DNA of 64,000 nt. It comes from Neofusicoccum parvum (taxonomy: Eukaryota; Ascomycota; Dothideomycetes; Botryosphaeriales; Botryosphaeriaceae). The notes beneath the pieces were generated by a model that saw only the letters and a list, made by a program, of their open reading frames with translations, was not told where the DNA came from and did no database searches. This document shows positions 11,928-22,876 of the stretch, piece after piece (the stretch's first letter is position 1; every line of letters begins with the position of its first letter). The translations under genes were made by a program, and so were the position numbers. The stretch is taken from positions 1,550,001 to 1,614,000 of the forward strand of contig CP087207.1 in NCBI GenBank assembly GCA_020912385.1, in the 5' to 3' direction.

Positions 11928-12989
11928 ATGGCCCGATTTTCCATTCTCTCGTCAGCGCTGGCGCTTGTTTCCCTGGTCCAGGGCCAGTGCGGCTCTGGCT
12001 CACCAGACGTCAGCGTCACGGGCTCAGGCAGTTCCTTCACAGCCACCAGCGGCTCCTCCGAGGTGTACTCCGGCTCCGACTACGGCGCCGCAATCCAGGC
12101 GGCGCTCGACGCCGCCAGCAGCGGCCAGCGCGTCGCCGTCATCGCCTCAGGCTCCATCGGTGCTGGCACCATCACGATCCCCAGCGGCATTACCTTCGAG
12201 GGCTGCGGCACTATCGATGCCTCTCTAAGGTCTGGGCGCGGTGCCATCGAATCCACCGACACCTCGGACGTTCAGATCCCCTACCTCACCATGACCGGCA
12301 GCCCGTACTTCGGCCTGCGCTTCTCCGGCACCTCGGGCCTGACCCTGGGCGAGATCACCATGAACCTCAGCGGCGGCATCGGCATCCGCTTCGACCGCGA
12401 CCGGGCGGCCAACAGCAACGTGAAGATGGGCACAATCCGCGTGACCGGCGCCAGCAGCCACGCGGTCGAGACGTGGAACATCGACGGCCTCGAGATCGAC
12501 CAGGTCATCGCCAAGGACTGCGGCGAGTGCGGCCTGCTGCTGCAGGCGACCACCAACGCGCAGGTCGGCCTCGTCGACGGCGACAACGTCGGTACCGGGA
12601 CCGGCTACGCCACCCTGCGCTTCGCGAACGCCAACGGCAAGCTCAACGGCGCCTACGACACCAACGTCTTCATCGACAGGGTCGTCTCCAGCGGTGGCGG
12701 GCGCGGCATCTTCTGCGTCTCCGAGTCTGGCGGTGCCGAGATCGGCACCGCCGACTTGTCGGACAATGGCGGCAACGCCGTGCTCATCGAGAACTGCTAC
12801 AACATCAACATCAAGGGCGGCACCGTCAACGGGGGCGGAGAGGTCCGCCTCGCTGCCCGCGACGAATTCGAGAACAACCGCGACATCTCGGTCACGTTGG
12901 AGGTGAACGACAACTCTGTCCGCGAGTCTCCTTGCGGTACCAACATCAACTGGTCGATTACGGGCAGCGCCACGCAGGATATCTGCTAA
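11928..12989 (+). CDS. Secreted right-handed beta-helix protein
   Basis: Single exon, 353 residues. A signal peptide (MARFSILSSALALVSLVQG) is followed by repeated short beta-strand-like units (GITFEGCGTI, YLTMTGSPYFGLRFSG, LTLGEITMN, NGLEI/VIAKDCGECGLLL and so on) characteristic of the pectin-lyase-like parallel beta-helix. Cysteine pairs suggest extracellular disulfides. It might be a polysaccharide lyase or hydrolase acting on plant cell wall, but I do not see the GH28 catalytic NTD...DD...HG set or a pectate-lyase signature, so the activity is unassigned. The coding region is markedly more GC-rich than its AT-rich flanks and has codon use suggesting high expression. Confidence 0.8.
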   Translation: MARFSILSSALALVSLVQGQCGSGSPDVSVTGSGSSFTATSGSSEVYSGSDYGAAIQAALDAASSGQRVAVIASGSIGAGTITIPSGITFEGCGTIDASLRSGRGAIESTDTSDVQIPYLTMTGSPYFGLRFSGTSGLTLGEITMNLSGGIGIRFDRDRAANSNVKMGTIRVTGASSHAVETWNIDGLEIDQVIAKDCGECGLLLQATTNAQVGLVDGDNVGTGTGYATLRFANANGKLNGAYDTNVFIDRVVSSGGGRGIFCVSESGGAEIGTADLSDNGGNAVLIENCYNINIKGGTVNGGGEVRLAARDEFENNRDISVTLEVNDNSVRESPCGTNINWSITGSATQDIC

Positions 12990-13230
12990 GCAATAGCTGT
13001 TGAGATGCACAGAGGCTCGCTGGAGGGTGCGACACATGCGTTTGTTTTCTGTACATATTGTCTTTAGCTTAGGTATAAAAGTAAATACTGCATGGCATTG
13101 ATGGGCCCAAAGGTGAACAGATATTTTTCACTGTGATTGAAGTATCGAGCTAGCCATTACGAGATACAGGCGGGCAGTGGTCACGGCCGTAGAGAGGTGA
13201 GGCTTTGATCCCGGTGGCTCCGTGACTTAT

Positions 13231-15669
13231 TCACGCAATGACTATGGTGTTTTGACGAAACCGAGTCACGTCAAAGGTATCCTTATCCACCTCCAACAAC
13301 CCCATCCAGTCCCAAGTGTAGGGCAAGGTATCGCTGGCGGATGATACAATTGCAAAAACGTCCTTCTTTGGTCTGCGTGGATGCGAAGCACGCTCTGGAC
13401 TAGCGGCCTGAATGGGTAAATCATAGACGTAGCTAGCCTTTAGAATCGCATAACGCTTCTGAAGTGGTGTTTTCGGATACCCTGCCTGTCTTAGCGCGAA
13501 CCAGATCTTTACCATATATCGATTCAAGCCCAATAGCTTCCCCACCAAGTGGCAAAAGTCCAATAGCCAAAGAGGATGCCACGCGGGGATTTCAAACGAC
13601 TGCATAAGCCATCTGCCCAATAGTCCATCATCGACTACTGTGGCAATAGTAGTGTTGCCTCCGCTGTATGGTAGGATCACTTGATCGTAATCATAATGCC
13701 GGTTCGATTGTGAATCTGAAAGAGGGAAATCCGGACGGGAAGGCGCCCATCTTCGGCCTACTGCTTCCATCCTCGGAATATCGGAAAGCAGCCACCCTTG
13801 TCTGATATGCTCACCGCAATTGGCTCTCCAAAAGTCTTCGGCGGTGTAAAAGGCCTCCTCACCGGTCAGTAGGCTCCATATAACCATCTCATCGGCTGGT
13901 CTACTGGCATGTCGATGCGTAAGTAGGTTTGCTGCATCCTCAATTCGGACAAAGCCCTTTCTACGATCAACAATCCACTTCTTTGATTGAGAGGGATCGT
14001 CTTTACTCGTCCCTGAAACATACTGGACAGTCGGGACCAAGTGGTCCGCTGACATCAGAAGCGCCGCGAATTCGATGCAACCTTGCTGGCATACTGCTTG
14101 GATGGCCCCTTTCAATGACACTACCCGGTCTTCCTTGCAGAGGATGTAGAGGTTCTGTCTGCCCCTGAGAGCCTCCAAGAGGGTCCACGCGCGTCCGTTC
14201 CAATCGCAGACCAGAAGTGTAGCGAGAAGCGACTCCTGAGCTTCGACGTCAAGATGCTGGACATCGATTTCCATCAAGTCTCTATCGCAAACGAGCGTAA
14301 GTCGACTGTTTGCGAATATCTGATTGATGTTTGAAATTGCATCTCTGCGAAGAGCGTGGTTTGTTGGGATACACGGTGTGTCCATCCAATACGAGTCGCA
14401 GCCGAACGATTCTGCAATCCTCACGAACCGGTTGTGCAAGCACCTATTCAAACCGGTGCCACCATTTCCTGGGTCATTCTCGGGTCTGCCGCCTTGGCCA
14501 TGACTCCAGACATGAGACACTGCCATGGTTTGGCTGGATGCGAGGACGTAACGAAGTAGGCCGTCGGATCCGATTCGGAGGGACACTGCTGCCGCTCCAC
14601 CAATGCCTCTCCATGACTGTTCATTCCAGTAAAGTCGATCGCAATTTCTGGCACAGTCGTATGTATGAGCAGACTGGTTTTCTATAGCCATGCCGGCCAG
14701 CCTGAGGCATGCCTTGGGATCCCGACCGTCGCAGCTTGCCGGAGCGCCCGTGTTGGTAATTGCGCATCGTGGGCGGTGGTTCCCAAAAGTCCGAGAGAAG
14801 CACTGGAAGAATCTTCGCAGGTCTTGAATGATGAACGGTTGATCCTCACGCAACCTCCGGAGTGCCCAGTTGCACATATAAGGTGGTGTTTGCACCACAA
14901 CCGGCGGCGGTTTGAGCTCTTCGATGCCTGTCAATTTCTCGTCCTTTTGATTGCCGCCACCATAAGTTAGGTCTTTAGAGAGCCTTTGCCAGTGGTAGAA
15001 CATCATCATCCGCTGCCAGGACGTCCAGAGAAATGTCTTAGCGAGAAAATACTCTGTTGACGGCTCAGCACTGGAGAGATCAACGATGGTGCAAAGCAAC
15101 ATCGTAGTCAAATTGAAGAATTTGTCGCAATGTGCAGTGGCGGCCGTGGTAGTCATCAGCGCTACTCTGATTGTGTTGCTGCTGAGGTAATGGGAGACTC
15201 GAAGGTTCTCCCAATTGGGATCAGAGGAAGGTAGAAAATAGTGTGTCTTCATCTCGGAGTACGGGGGGTCCACTTCAGGGTCGCGAAATTCCAAGGGGAC
15301 TGCGGGAAGTCTGGTTATCATGTTCAACGTGCTTTCAACAGCGAGCTCGTTCTCCTCCGCATTGCCCGATGGAAATATGCATGCTGCCAGGGACGCGTAT
15401 GATGCGTCGAGTCGCTGAAGATGGGAGTCAGTGTCTTTGGCTGCGTCAACAAAATCTCTGCACCAGTCTTTGGTCCGGGCTTTCGTCTCCTCAGGGCTGC
15501 GATAAACACGGTGGTCAGGTGTCTTAAAGTAGAAGGTAAAATCATGAGCCTTGAACTCGCACTGTTCCAGTTCTCTGGGTCCCTGCTGGGTGGACAATTC
15601 GCGTTTGAAGATTCCAGTGACACGAGAACGGGTAAAAGTATAGCAATCCTCTTGCAGCGACGGAAGCAT
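13231..15669 (-). CDS. HET-domain (heterokaryon incompatibility) protein
   Basis: Single exon, 812 residues from the ATG at 15669; the frame is open further upstream but lacks an ATG. The HET domain lies at roughly residues 381-506: AVSHVWSHGQG, then DSYWMDTPCIP and CDWNGRAWTLLEAL, which match the family's SHxW, WxDxxCI and R-x-WTLQE signatures. HET proteins trigger cell death after fusion of unlike hyphae, and many members have no known partner. The long N-terminal region (about 380 residues) and C-terminal region are unassigned. No NACHT, ankyrin or WD40 repeats are attached. Confidence 0.88.
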   Translation of the reverse strand: MLPSLQEDCYTFTRSRVTGIFKRELSTQQGPRELEQCEFKAHDFTFYFKTPDHRVYRSPEETKARTKDWCRDFVDAAKDTDSHLQRLDASYASLAACIFPSGNAEENELAVESTLNMITRLPAVPLEFRDPEVDPPYSEMKTHYFLPSSDPNWENLRVSHYLSSNTIRVALMTTTAATAHCDKFFNLTTMLLCTIVDLSSAEPSTEYFLAKTFLWTSWQRMMMFYHWQRLSKDLTYGGGNQKDEKLTGIEELKPPPVVVQTPPYMCNWALRRLREDQPFIIQDLRRFFQCFSRTFGNHRPRCAITNTGAPASCDGRDPKACLRLAGMAIENQSAHTYDCARNCDRLYWNEQSWRGIGGAAAVSLRIGSDGLLRYVLASSQTMAVSHVWSHGQGGRPENDPGNGGTGLNRCLHNRFVRIAESFGCDSYWMDTPCIPTNHALRRDAISNINQIFANSRLTLVCDRDLMEIDVQHLDVEAQESLLATLLVCDWNGRAWTLLEALRGRQNLYILCKEDRVVSLKGAIQAVCQQGCIEFAALLMSADHLVPTVQYVSGTSKDDPSQSKKWIVDRRKGFVRIEDAANLLTHRHASRPADEMVIWSLLTGEEAFYTAEDFWRANCGEHIRQGWLLSDIPRMEAVGRRWAPSRPDFPLSDSQSNRHYDYDQVILPYSGGNTTIATVVDDGLLGRWLMQSFEIPAWHPLWLLDFCHLVGKLLGLNRYMVKIWFALRQAGYPKTPLQKRYAILKASYVYDLPIQAASPERASHPRRPKKDVFAIVSSASDTLPYTWDWMGLLEVDKDTFDVTRFRQNTIVIA

Positions 15670-16014
15670 GGCGATGATTGAATGACTGGCGACTGCAGTG
15701 AGCCTTCCGTCTTTTGATGAGGACAAGTTGGCGTAGGCAGCAGCCGGGCTTGAAGGATTCACAATCCTGGTGTGGCTGTGCCGCGGTCGGGCGAATGTCG
15801 GTCTTCCTTTTACTATTACTACCACATACGACGTACTCCGGAGCAAGCCAGAATCCCCTTCCCAAAAAAAAAAAAAACTTTTTGCCGACCGAGACGACCA
15901 ACGGTCGGTGTGGCCCCAATGCGAACGTGTTCTACCCGACTATCGCGCCCTCCATTGCGCAAACCAACCGTTCAACGACCACGATGCGGCGTCGGCGTAT
16001 GATAGTATACTCCT
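15670..16014. other. Intergenic, HET promoter and antiporter 3' region
   Basis: 345 bp containing an A14 run at 15864-15877. The HET gene promoter must lie here, and the antiporter stop is at 16015-16017. No other feature seen. Confidence 0.4.
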
Positions 16015-17960
16015 TTATACCCACTCCTTCATCTCTACCTTGACATCCGACACATCCAAGCTCTTCTTATCATCACAAAATGATTTGCGGTCCGGGTCTG
16101 ACACACTTTCCCACGAAAGATCCTTGGCCTGTTTCTCCTCAACCATCACAATCGTCTCTTGACTTCCCAGTGAGACGCTGTAGCGAGGTATGTAAGGGGT
16201 TCGCGCGAAGGGGAGGGTGTCTGAGTGCTCGTCCTGGATCGTCGTTACACCCAATTGCTTATATATGAAATCGAGAATAGGGACTGAAATGCCATGGACG
16301 ACAATAGAAAAGAACACCAGCCAGTACACAGCTGCCCAATGTCAGTATCTTAAGTTCCTGACGCCAGTGCATTAATGACTTACTTGGCCCGAGAGCGGCA
16401 ATCAGATTGGACTCTTCCTCGTCACCTTCTCCAAGCTCAGGAAAGAGATGGCGTGTGTGCTCCACAAAGAAGATCGCGCTGATGCCTGTGCAGCTCAAAG
16501 TCAGCTGTGAGTCGAACCGGTGGTACTGGTGGCAACTTATATTGGAGCGAAATAGCTCGTGAACAGCGCTTCCTTGGCATTCGAAGACGCACACGGAAGT
16601 AGCTTATACGTGAGCATATTAGCAGGTATTCTGCGAAATAGTAAGATTAGAAATCCCAGGCCGAAGAGCCGCCCGTAAGTAATTCCAGTTTTCGGGTCGT
16701 TGAATTCATGCCACGGCATGACGGTGCCAATATAGAGGAAAGCCCCGTAGTTCAGCAGAGAGCAGATGGTCGGGTTAACCCCATCATGCTTGTTGTCGCA
16801 CTCCTCCTGGTAAATGCCATTCCAGTTGAGTGCATTGCCGGCGGCGAAGCAGGCGAGAAGATCTTCTGTGTCGATGGCGCCGGCTGTACCGAGAACGAAA
16901 AGCTTACGAAGTGTTAATGAAAATCACAGGTGGTGAGCATGGGAACACACTTACGGCAATAGCTGTGGGGAATAGAAATAAATTCTCCGAGTCGATCCAC
17001 TTTCTGGCCAATATCAGTTTCTGTCAAAGGGCGGGAACATTGCCTGCTTACCTGCGAAGTGCGAACTTAATAGCCAAACAGGTCATATACCCAACGACCG
17101 CCCCGTACGCGATGCTGAGCAACACAGTGTACAACCATGTCTCAAGAAACCACATCTTAAGAGCTACGCCAACGCCGCCACCGATCCTTCCCACAGCATC
17201 CGCACCTTCAATAATGCTCACGGTCCCGGCTGTGTTTGCCTCACCACTGCCCGGAGCAGCTGCATGTCGGATGAGGAAGGTTGCGAGCATGAGCATAGGG
17301 AATTGGAAGAGATCGTTGGCTCCAGCCTCGGAGGAAATACTGTCTCTGAGACGTTTGGGGACATATTTGTCGGCAAAGGGTCCTTTGGCGATGGCTTGGG
17401 ACAGGACGGAGTCGTTGCAAGCGACGCATGAGCTGATTACCAATGCACCAAGCTGAAGTGGTTAGCAGAGGCTTCTATCAACGCTTTCTTGAAAGCAACA
17501 TACCCATGAGACATGCGGAATAAGGATGTAAATGCACACTGAAGTGGAAAGCCACATGATCGTCAAGACTGGCATTGCCCCGAAGACGAGTTCTTTCCAA
17601 CGAATGAGCTGGTACTTCGCCGGAAGCTGGAAACCTACGATGGCGAGCTGAATTCCGATGACGACTCTGCTGACTCCCTAAAACACTGTCAACTTGGGTT
17701 TTCTCAGTCGTCGCGGTGGAACAAAGACTTACATAGGTGATTTCATTCTGTGTGTCGGGCTCCTGGGGAGACCCCCAGCTTGCAGAATCTACGAATTTTG
17801 AGGCGGTTGGGCCAAGAATGATGCCTATGACTGTTGCTGGAAGAGCTTCTCCGAGATACAAAGAATATTTGATCTTTGAAGATATGATACCGTAAAGGAT
17901 CAAGAACGCCCCGGTGACCGAAAGAACGATGTTGAGCTGAGTGAGCTCTAGTTGGGGCAT
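16015..17960 (-). CDS. Plasma-membrane Na+(K+)/H+ antiporter, CPA1 family (Nha1/Sod2-like)
   Basis: Exchanges cytosolic alkali cations for protons, supporting salt tolerance and pH control. Seven exons, leftward: 17733-17960, 17504-17677, 17052-17452, 16955-17003, 16541-16902, 16384-16487, 16015-16331, giving 544 residues with all frames consistent. The N-terminus (LTQLNIVLSVTGAFLILYGIIS) and at least ten hydrophobic segments fit the family. Key segments are SSCVACNDSVLSQAI, the position of the family's CVTATDPVLA ion-binding motif, and EAGANDLFQFPM, matching the ESGxNDG motif. The hydrophilic C-terminal tail is only about 80 residues, much shorter than yeast Nha1. Five introns are GT-AG; the one at 16488-16540 appears to be AT-AC and is listed separately. 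If that intron is not spliced, the protein stops just after residue 304. Confidence 0.88.
16488..16540 (-). other. Probable U2-type AT-AC intron in the antiporter gene
   Basis: Read on the minus strand, the exon ends CCAAT, the intron begins ATAAGTTG and ends GAGCTGCAC, and the next exon begins AGGCATC. It is 53 bp with a CTGAC branch-site-like sequence about 13 bases before the end. This joins codons to give FAPI-GISAIFF, the expected continuous family sequence. No GT donor in the preceding exon gives an open frame, because a TAA follows directly at the junction. The 5' end is not ATATCCTT, so it is the U2-type rather than U12-type AT-AC class. Confidence 0.75.
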
Positions 17961-19527
17961 TTTTCCAGAAAGGAGTGGATGGGGTGGGGAATTAAAACGG
18001 AAATCTCGTCCAGCGAGATGGAGAAAATATGAGGAACCAGATGAGCTATGGAATGATTGAAACTATAAAGAGCGTTAAATGAGGGAGACAAGATGCACAA
18101 AAAACACGCGGCAGAGAGTGTATGTCAGTTAGCAAGTAGTTACATGTTAGCCTGGAAGCAGGTGTAGCAGAGCTCGCAGTATTCAGTGGCTGGAATGGTG
18201 CGATAGCACTCAAACTAAGACCATATACAACAACCAACAACCAGTCAATGCACCAGCAGGAGCTGGATCACCATTCCCCTGGATTCGGATACGCGCCAGG
18301 CTAAGGCTGTGCATCATGTTTGGCCAAATATGGTATGAATATAAAACATGATTGGCAGAAGACAGCGCACAGAACTACGTCGCCATGTGGGTCTCCCACT
18401 TGAATCGAGTATAATCGACGAAGATTAGGCTCTCAAGCTTTAGCCAAGCCTCACCGCTCCGTTTTGGCGTATCGCCTTGCCGTGTCGTCGGTGCAAGCAC
18501 CACTTACCAATCCTCATGTTGTGTTTCGCTTGGCAGAGACTGTGGAGTATCTCTCTTTCTTGCTCCGGGGCTGAGAACAGCCAAATGTTGACTGGGCCTG
18601 CTCCACATTGGGATCGGCAACCCTGAACTAGCCAGAAGACCACACCAAACGTGCTCAGCCCCCCCTCTGTTTTGGTCAGGCCGCCGCCGCTTTGGGGCAC
18701 ACCCACGCACGCCATTCTTCTCGCCGCGCCACGTCAATCTGTCAGCCTGGATTCCCAGGACTGTGTACCTTGCGACGGAGACTCCACGCGAACCCTCCTC
18801 TCCCATCCCCCGCGTCTATGCACTTCCCCCCCTGGGCGTATTGCGTACTCAATCTTGCCCTGACGAGCTTTTATTAGAACACGAACGGGCACGCGCGCGC
18901 GAAAGCTTGAGAAATTGGCTGAACGAGTCTACGTTCCCAGAGTTTTTGCGCACAACGATCGGGCGTGGAGCTGGTGTCGGCCACGTAAGGTCTGCACACG
19001 TACCCGTTCCGTACTCCTCCGCGACGTGCAATCCTGAAACAAGGCGTCGCAACGGGACGCATCGCAGCCGCCGGACCGCATGAGGACCACAGGAAGTCCA
19101 GATTGGGATGTACGGTGCCGGGGCCTCTTTCACATGCACGCGCAGCCGGTCGATGCATACTTTCAATTGTCGGACTCCGAGTCAGACTGCAGAAGGGCTT
19201 TGCGCGTCCCGAATCAGGGCGCGTCAACGGACTTACTCAGCGAGACGGGAGAGTCCAAACCCAAGCTGCGAGCCGGTTGATTAGTACTCAGGTGGGCGGC
19301 CATTGGGGAGCCACGACTGCTGTACGTACGTTTGCCTTTCGTTTTGGCGGTGAGGGTGGGTCTTTTTGCGTGGCCATGGCACTCACGGGCCCCGCCCTTC
19401 GCTTCGGGCCGGCGCCTGCATCGCTCACGAAGACAGACACACTGGATGTGACTATTTGGTTCCCTGGCTACAGACTACGGTTGCCTCGTTTCTATCTGAT
19501 TGGAGGGAATCAGGATCGGTATCCTGG
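17961..19527. other. Intergenic, antiporter promoter
   Basis: About 1.57 kb with many short overlapping open frames on both strands and no protein that I recognise. It contains the antiporter promoter on the left and the 3' flank of the zinc-finger gene on the right. No tRNA, transposon end or long repeat seen. Confidence 0.4.
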
Positions 19528-22139
19528 CTACACATCTTGACCGTTGTTGAAGTCCCAAGGAGAGCCGAAATCAAGGGAAAAATTATCACTATTCCCAGCC
19601 ACAGGATATCCGACGGTCGAGTATGTGGTATCACGAGTAGCCTCGTCTAGTCTAAAGAAGCCTAGATCAGCCTCCGCTGGGGCTTCGAATGAATTGCCGG
19701 CTAGCTCTTGAAAGTCTTCGGCGGGCTGAGAAGCAGGCTGAGAATCATCTGCGACCGTTGGCGAGGGCTGGTCGTACTGATCCAGGGGAGCTATGGGCTG
19801 CGACGGTGGAGGAGTGTCCTCCATTCGACCAATCTCGGGCTGTTCGGAAGTGTTGCTTGATGTGCCGAAGGAGGAGAAGAAGCCGGAATCAGCTGGACCG
19901 GGTTTGTTCACTGGCAAATCGGCCACTACCTCTCGAGCGTCGCCATAATCCGTTGATGGTGGAGGGACCACAATGTTCGAGATATCCTCCGCTGCGGACT
20001 CCTGGCTGTGAAGAGCCGTCGACGAGGTGGCGTTGAGTTGTTGCTCAGGCGCAATACCGGTCTCCCGGCTCCGCCCGGATCTGTTCAAGGAGCTCCGCCA
20101 TTGACCCAACATATCTTCCTGAGCCATGCGCATAATATCGAACATCATGCTTCTCAGTCTTTCCTCAAGGATGATTTCCTCCCTTTCTATTTGCATCTCG
20201 AGTCGTCTTTGAACGATTCCTCGCAGATTCTCGCGACTGAATTGCTCGAACGCCAGGAGGTTCTCGGAACCAGGAGACATTCGTGAGTACTGTAGTTGAG
20301 GGTCAAAATCGCAATCTAAGATAGAGTTTGAGTAAGTATCTTGATAATAAAACAACCCAAAGACCAAGCCATATTAAAATCTAATTCTGGTGCGATGTGG
20401 GTGAAAAGTTGACGAGCGAGGTTCCATACGACTGGGGGCCAACTTACATGGTGATGGTATTTCGATCACTCCTGGAAAGAGGATACGATATACGCACTCC
20501 CATTTCTTCTCATCACTATCATCTCCTTTGGACCGTTTCTTGCTTTTCAGCTGCTTCTCTTGATCTGGCGTAATGCCTTCGATCTCGGGAATATTGGGAT
20601 TTTGATTGCATCTTTCGGCGGCGTTTTGATGATCCCGCAGTGCTGACTCGTCAAGAAAAGTTTCGTAGCATCTGAAGCACGGCAGGGGTCGCATGTGAGC
20701 TCGGTATAGATGTCCTCTGAAAAGGAAAGCGTTAACCGAGAGTCGCAAGAGCAGAAGTATTGATGAACTTACTTTAGGCGAGCAATAGTTGGAAAACCTG
20801 GGAAGACACATGAGGGGACCTTTGGTGTTCTGTTCGGCCAGCGTTTAGTATATGGACAGGCAAACTTTCGGCCATTAGCAGATTGAGATGACCGTCCCGG
20901 GTCCGGAGTCCGTCGACGTTTCCTCCTATCTTCATTTTCCTCATTCTCTTCATCTCCTTGTGAGTCGTCAATCTTACGCTTCCCTTTAGCTACCGATTCC
21001 TGCTTCGAATTATGCTTTTCTGACCCCGGTTTGACGGATGATACCGGAAAATTTCCAGGCTCTACGTTACTCGACCCATCATTTTGCTGCTGGGCGTCTC
21101 TTCTGTCCGCATTACACCTGAGAAAGGATGTGCTCACTTTCTCTGGTGATGTTGTCGTTTCGACAGTAGTCTGAGGCCATGATGGCGAAGCTGATTCCGA
21201 ACCATAATCTGTGTCTTCTTCGTCCCCGTCAAGACCATCGCTGTACCAAGATCCCGGAGAACGCGAGTAGAGCTCGTCAAAGGTTTCCATGACCTTCATG
21301 ATGATATCACGCTTTCGTTCAAAAGACATTGTGGCTGACATCGTAAGATCCAAAGAGCCAGAAGAGCTCCTCAGTGTCGCCATGTCGTCAGTAGACCCAG
21401 ATGGTGTGGTCACAGGCGGTGGCTTTTTTGACTCAATACTGCTGACTATAGTGCCTCCGGAAGACAGCCCATCTTCCGAAGCTTCGAGAGTCTCTTGTGA
21501 GGAACCAGGTGAATGATTGGCTGAGGAAAGGGTAGAAGGTTGTGTTGCCAGTGGCCTGGAGGCCCTTGCTTCGCCTAAGGGTGATATGACACATTTGGAA
21601 GGAAATGTCGTTTCGTAGATCTCTTCGAGCTTTGTTGTTGGTTTATTATCTGGATCTGCGCCCGAATTTGTTTTCTCGAGCTCAGGAGGATTGTAGATGA
21701 GCTTGGACGGAAATTTGAGCGGTAAGGATTGATCGGGGGTGAAAAGCTCCGGAACCTCTGAAAACTCAACTTCCCGGTTGTATATGCGTCTTTTATAATC
21801 TGTTTGCTGATCTGTGCAAAGTGAAGAGTACAGTTCGAAATCTGGCCTAGGTATCCTTGGAGATCGTCCATAGCCCGAGTCGAAAGACTCGGTAGATTGA
21901 AGAGACTCAGCAGATAGAAAAGAATCAATCTCGCTATAAGACGGGGTTCGAAAGTCATTGGCCAAGAGACTTTGGTGGAATATGTTCAATCCCTCATTTG
22001 ATGACGCTGAAGGGTAGCCAGGTGCCTCATGGACCGTTTCCAATGAATTCCCGATACCATGGTCGGGGTTGATAGAAGTAGGGTGGCGGTGGGATGTATG
22101 CTCATGAACAAAGTCATCCAAGTCCCCGAAGTCGTCCAT
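19528..22139 (-). CDS. Fungal C2H2-type zinc-finger-like protein
   Basis: Exons 20773-22139, 20448-20716 and 19528-20315 join to 807 residues; both introns are GT-AG. A long, Ser/Pro/acidic low-complexity N-terminal region (about 440 residues) precedes KFACPYTKRWPN...SCVFPGF..IARLKGHLYRAH..PLPCFRCYETFLDESALRDHQ, the paired, divergent C2H2-like finger of a large Pezizomycotina family in which the first intron splits the finger. It is followed by the family's helix (TPDQEKQLKSKKR..KKWECVYRILFP...IPSP). The C-terminal exon starts with a charged helix (LEMQIEREEIILEERL) and ends in a disordered tail. Basic stretches (GKRKIDD, RRKRRRTP) suggest nuclear localisation. Possible transcription regulator; targets unknown. 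Confidence 0.85.
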
Positions 22140-22876
22140 GACTGATTATGCTGGGGAAATCAGTTACAGGAATAAGTGGTCATGGAACTTCCAAGTGTTA
22201 GCATAACGGTGGCCATATTCTAAGATAGTGCCTCGTATTTGACCGGCTGAAACTAGATGCCCAGCGGGAATGGTGAGCATGAAATGTACGTACGTGCCAG
22301 CTACACGATAGTCGATGGTCCAAAAAGCCGATACCGATACCTAGTATGAAGATAGCAAGAGTGTAACGCTACTCGAGTTCTCCTTGGGCTGAAATGCGGG
22401 AAGGGGGTCTTGATTTATGTGAAAACGAAGGTCGACGGCTGTACCCCGCTTCGGGCTGTGTTTGCACCCAGGGCTGGAATTGCGCACTTGTGCACAACTG
22501 CTAATTTGCGCAAGCCACAGTCAAGCCACATACGCATGCAGCGTCTGTATATGTATTAGTGCCAATCCAATCAGGCCAATTGGCGAATCTTCTTGCGATA
22601 TAAGAAAATACGTGAAGCGAATGTTTTCTGCACCATTCATCTGCAAACATTAGCATTCTCCGGTCTGGGATGGGTTTCTTGAACAACCAATCAACGAGGA
22701 CCTAGCCGTTCTCCAACGCTTGATCCTCATTTCATCTACAGCGCGAGGAAACATCAATTCAATTTGTTGTTCTTCCTACATGCCTTCATATCCAGATGAT
22801 TGGTTTATTGTGAAGCGTATGGTTCTGCTGGAAATAAGCAGACACCCGCAAGACCACAAAAAGGCCCACTAAAGAC
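22140..22876. other. Intergenic, zinc-finger gene promoter
   Basis: 737 bp holding the upstream region of the zinc-finger gene and the 3' flank of the NmrA-like gene. No further feature recognised. Confidence 0.4.

Noticed and set aside
12225..13037. 270-codon frame on the minus strand
   Set aside because: It is an antisense shadow of the beta-helix gene and has no protein character of its own.
15670..15846. 59-codon extension of the HET protein
   Set aside because: No ATG in the extension; 15669 gives a natural start.
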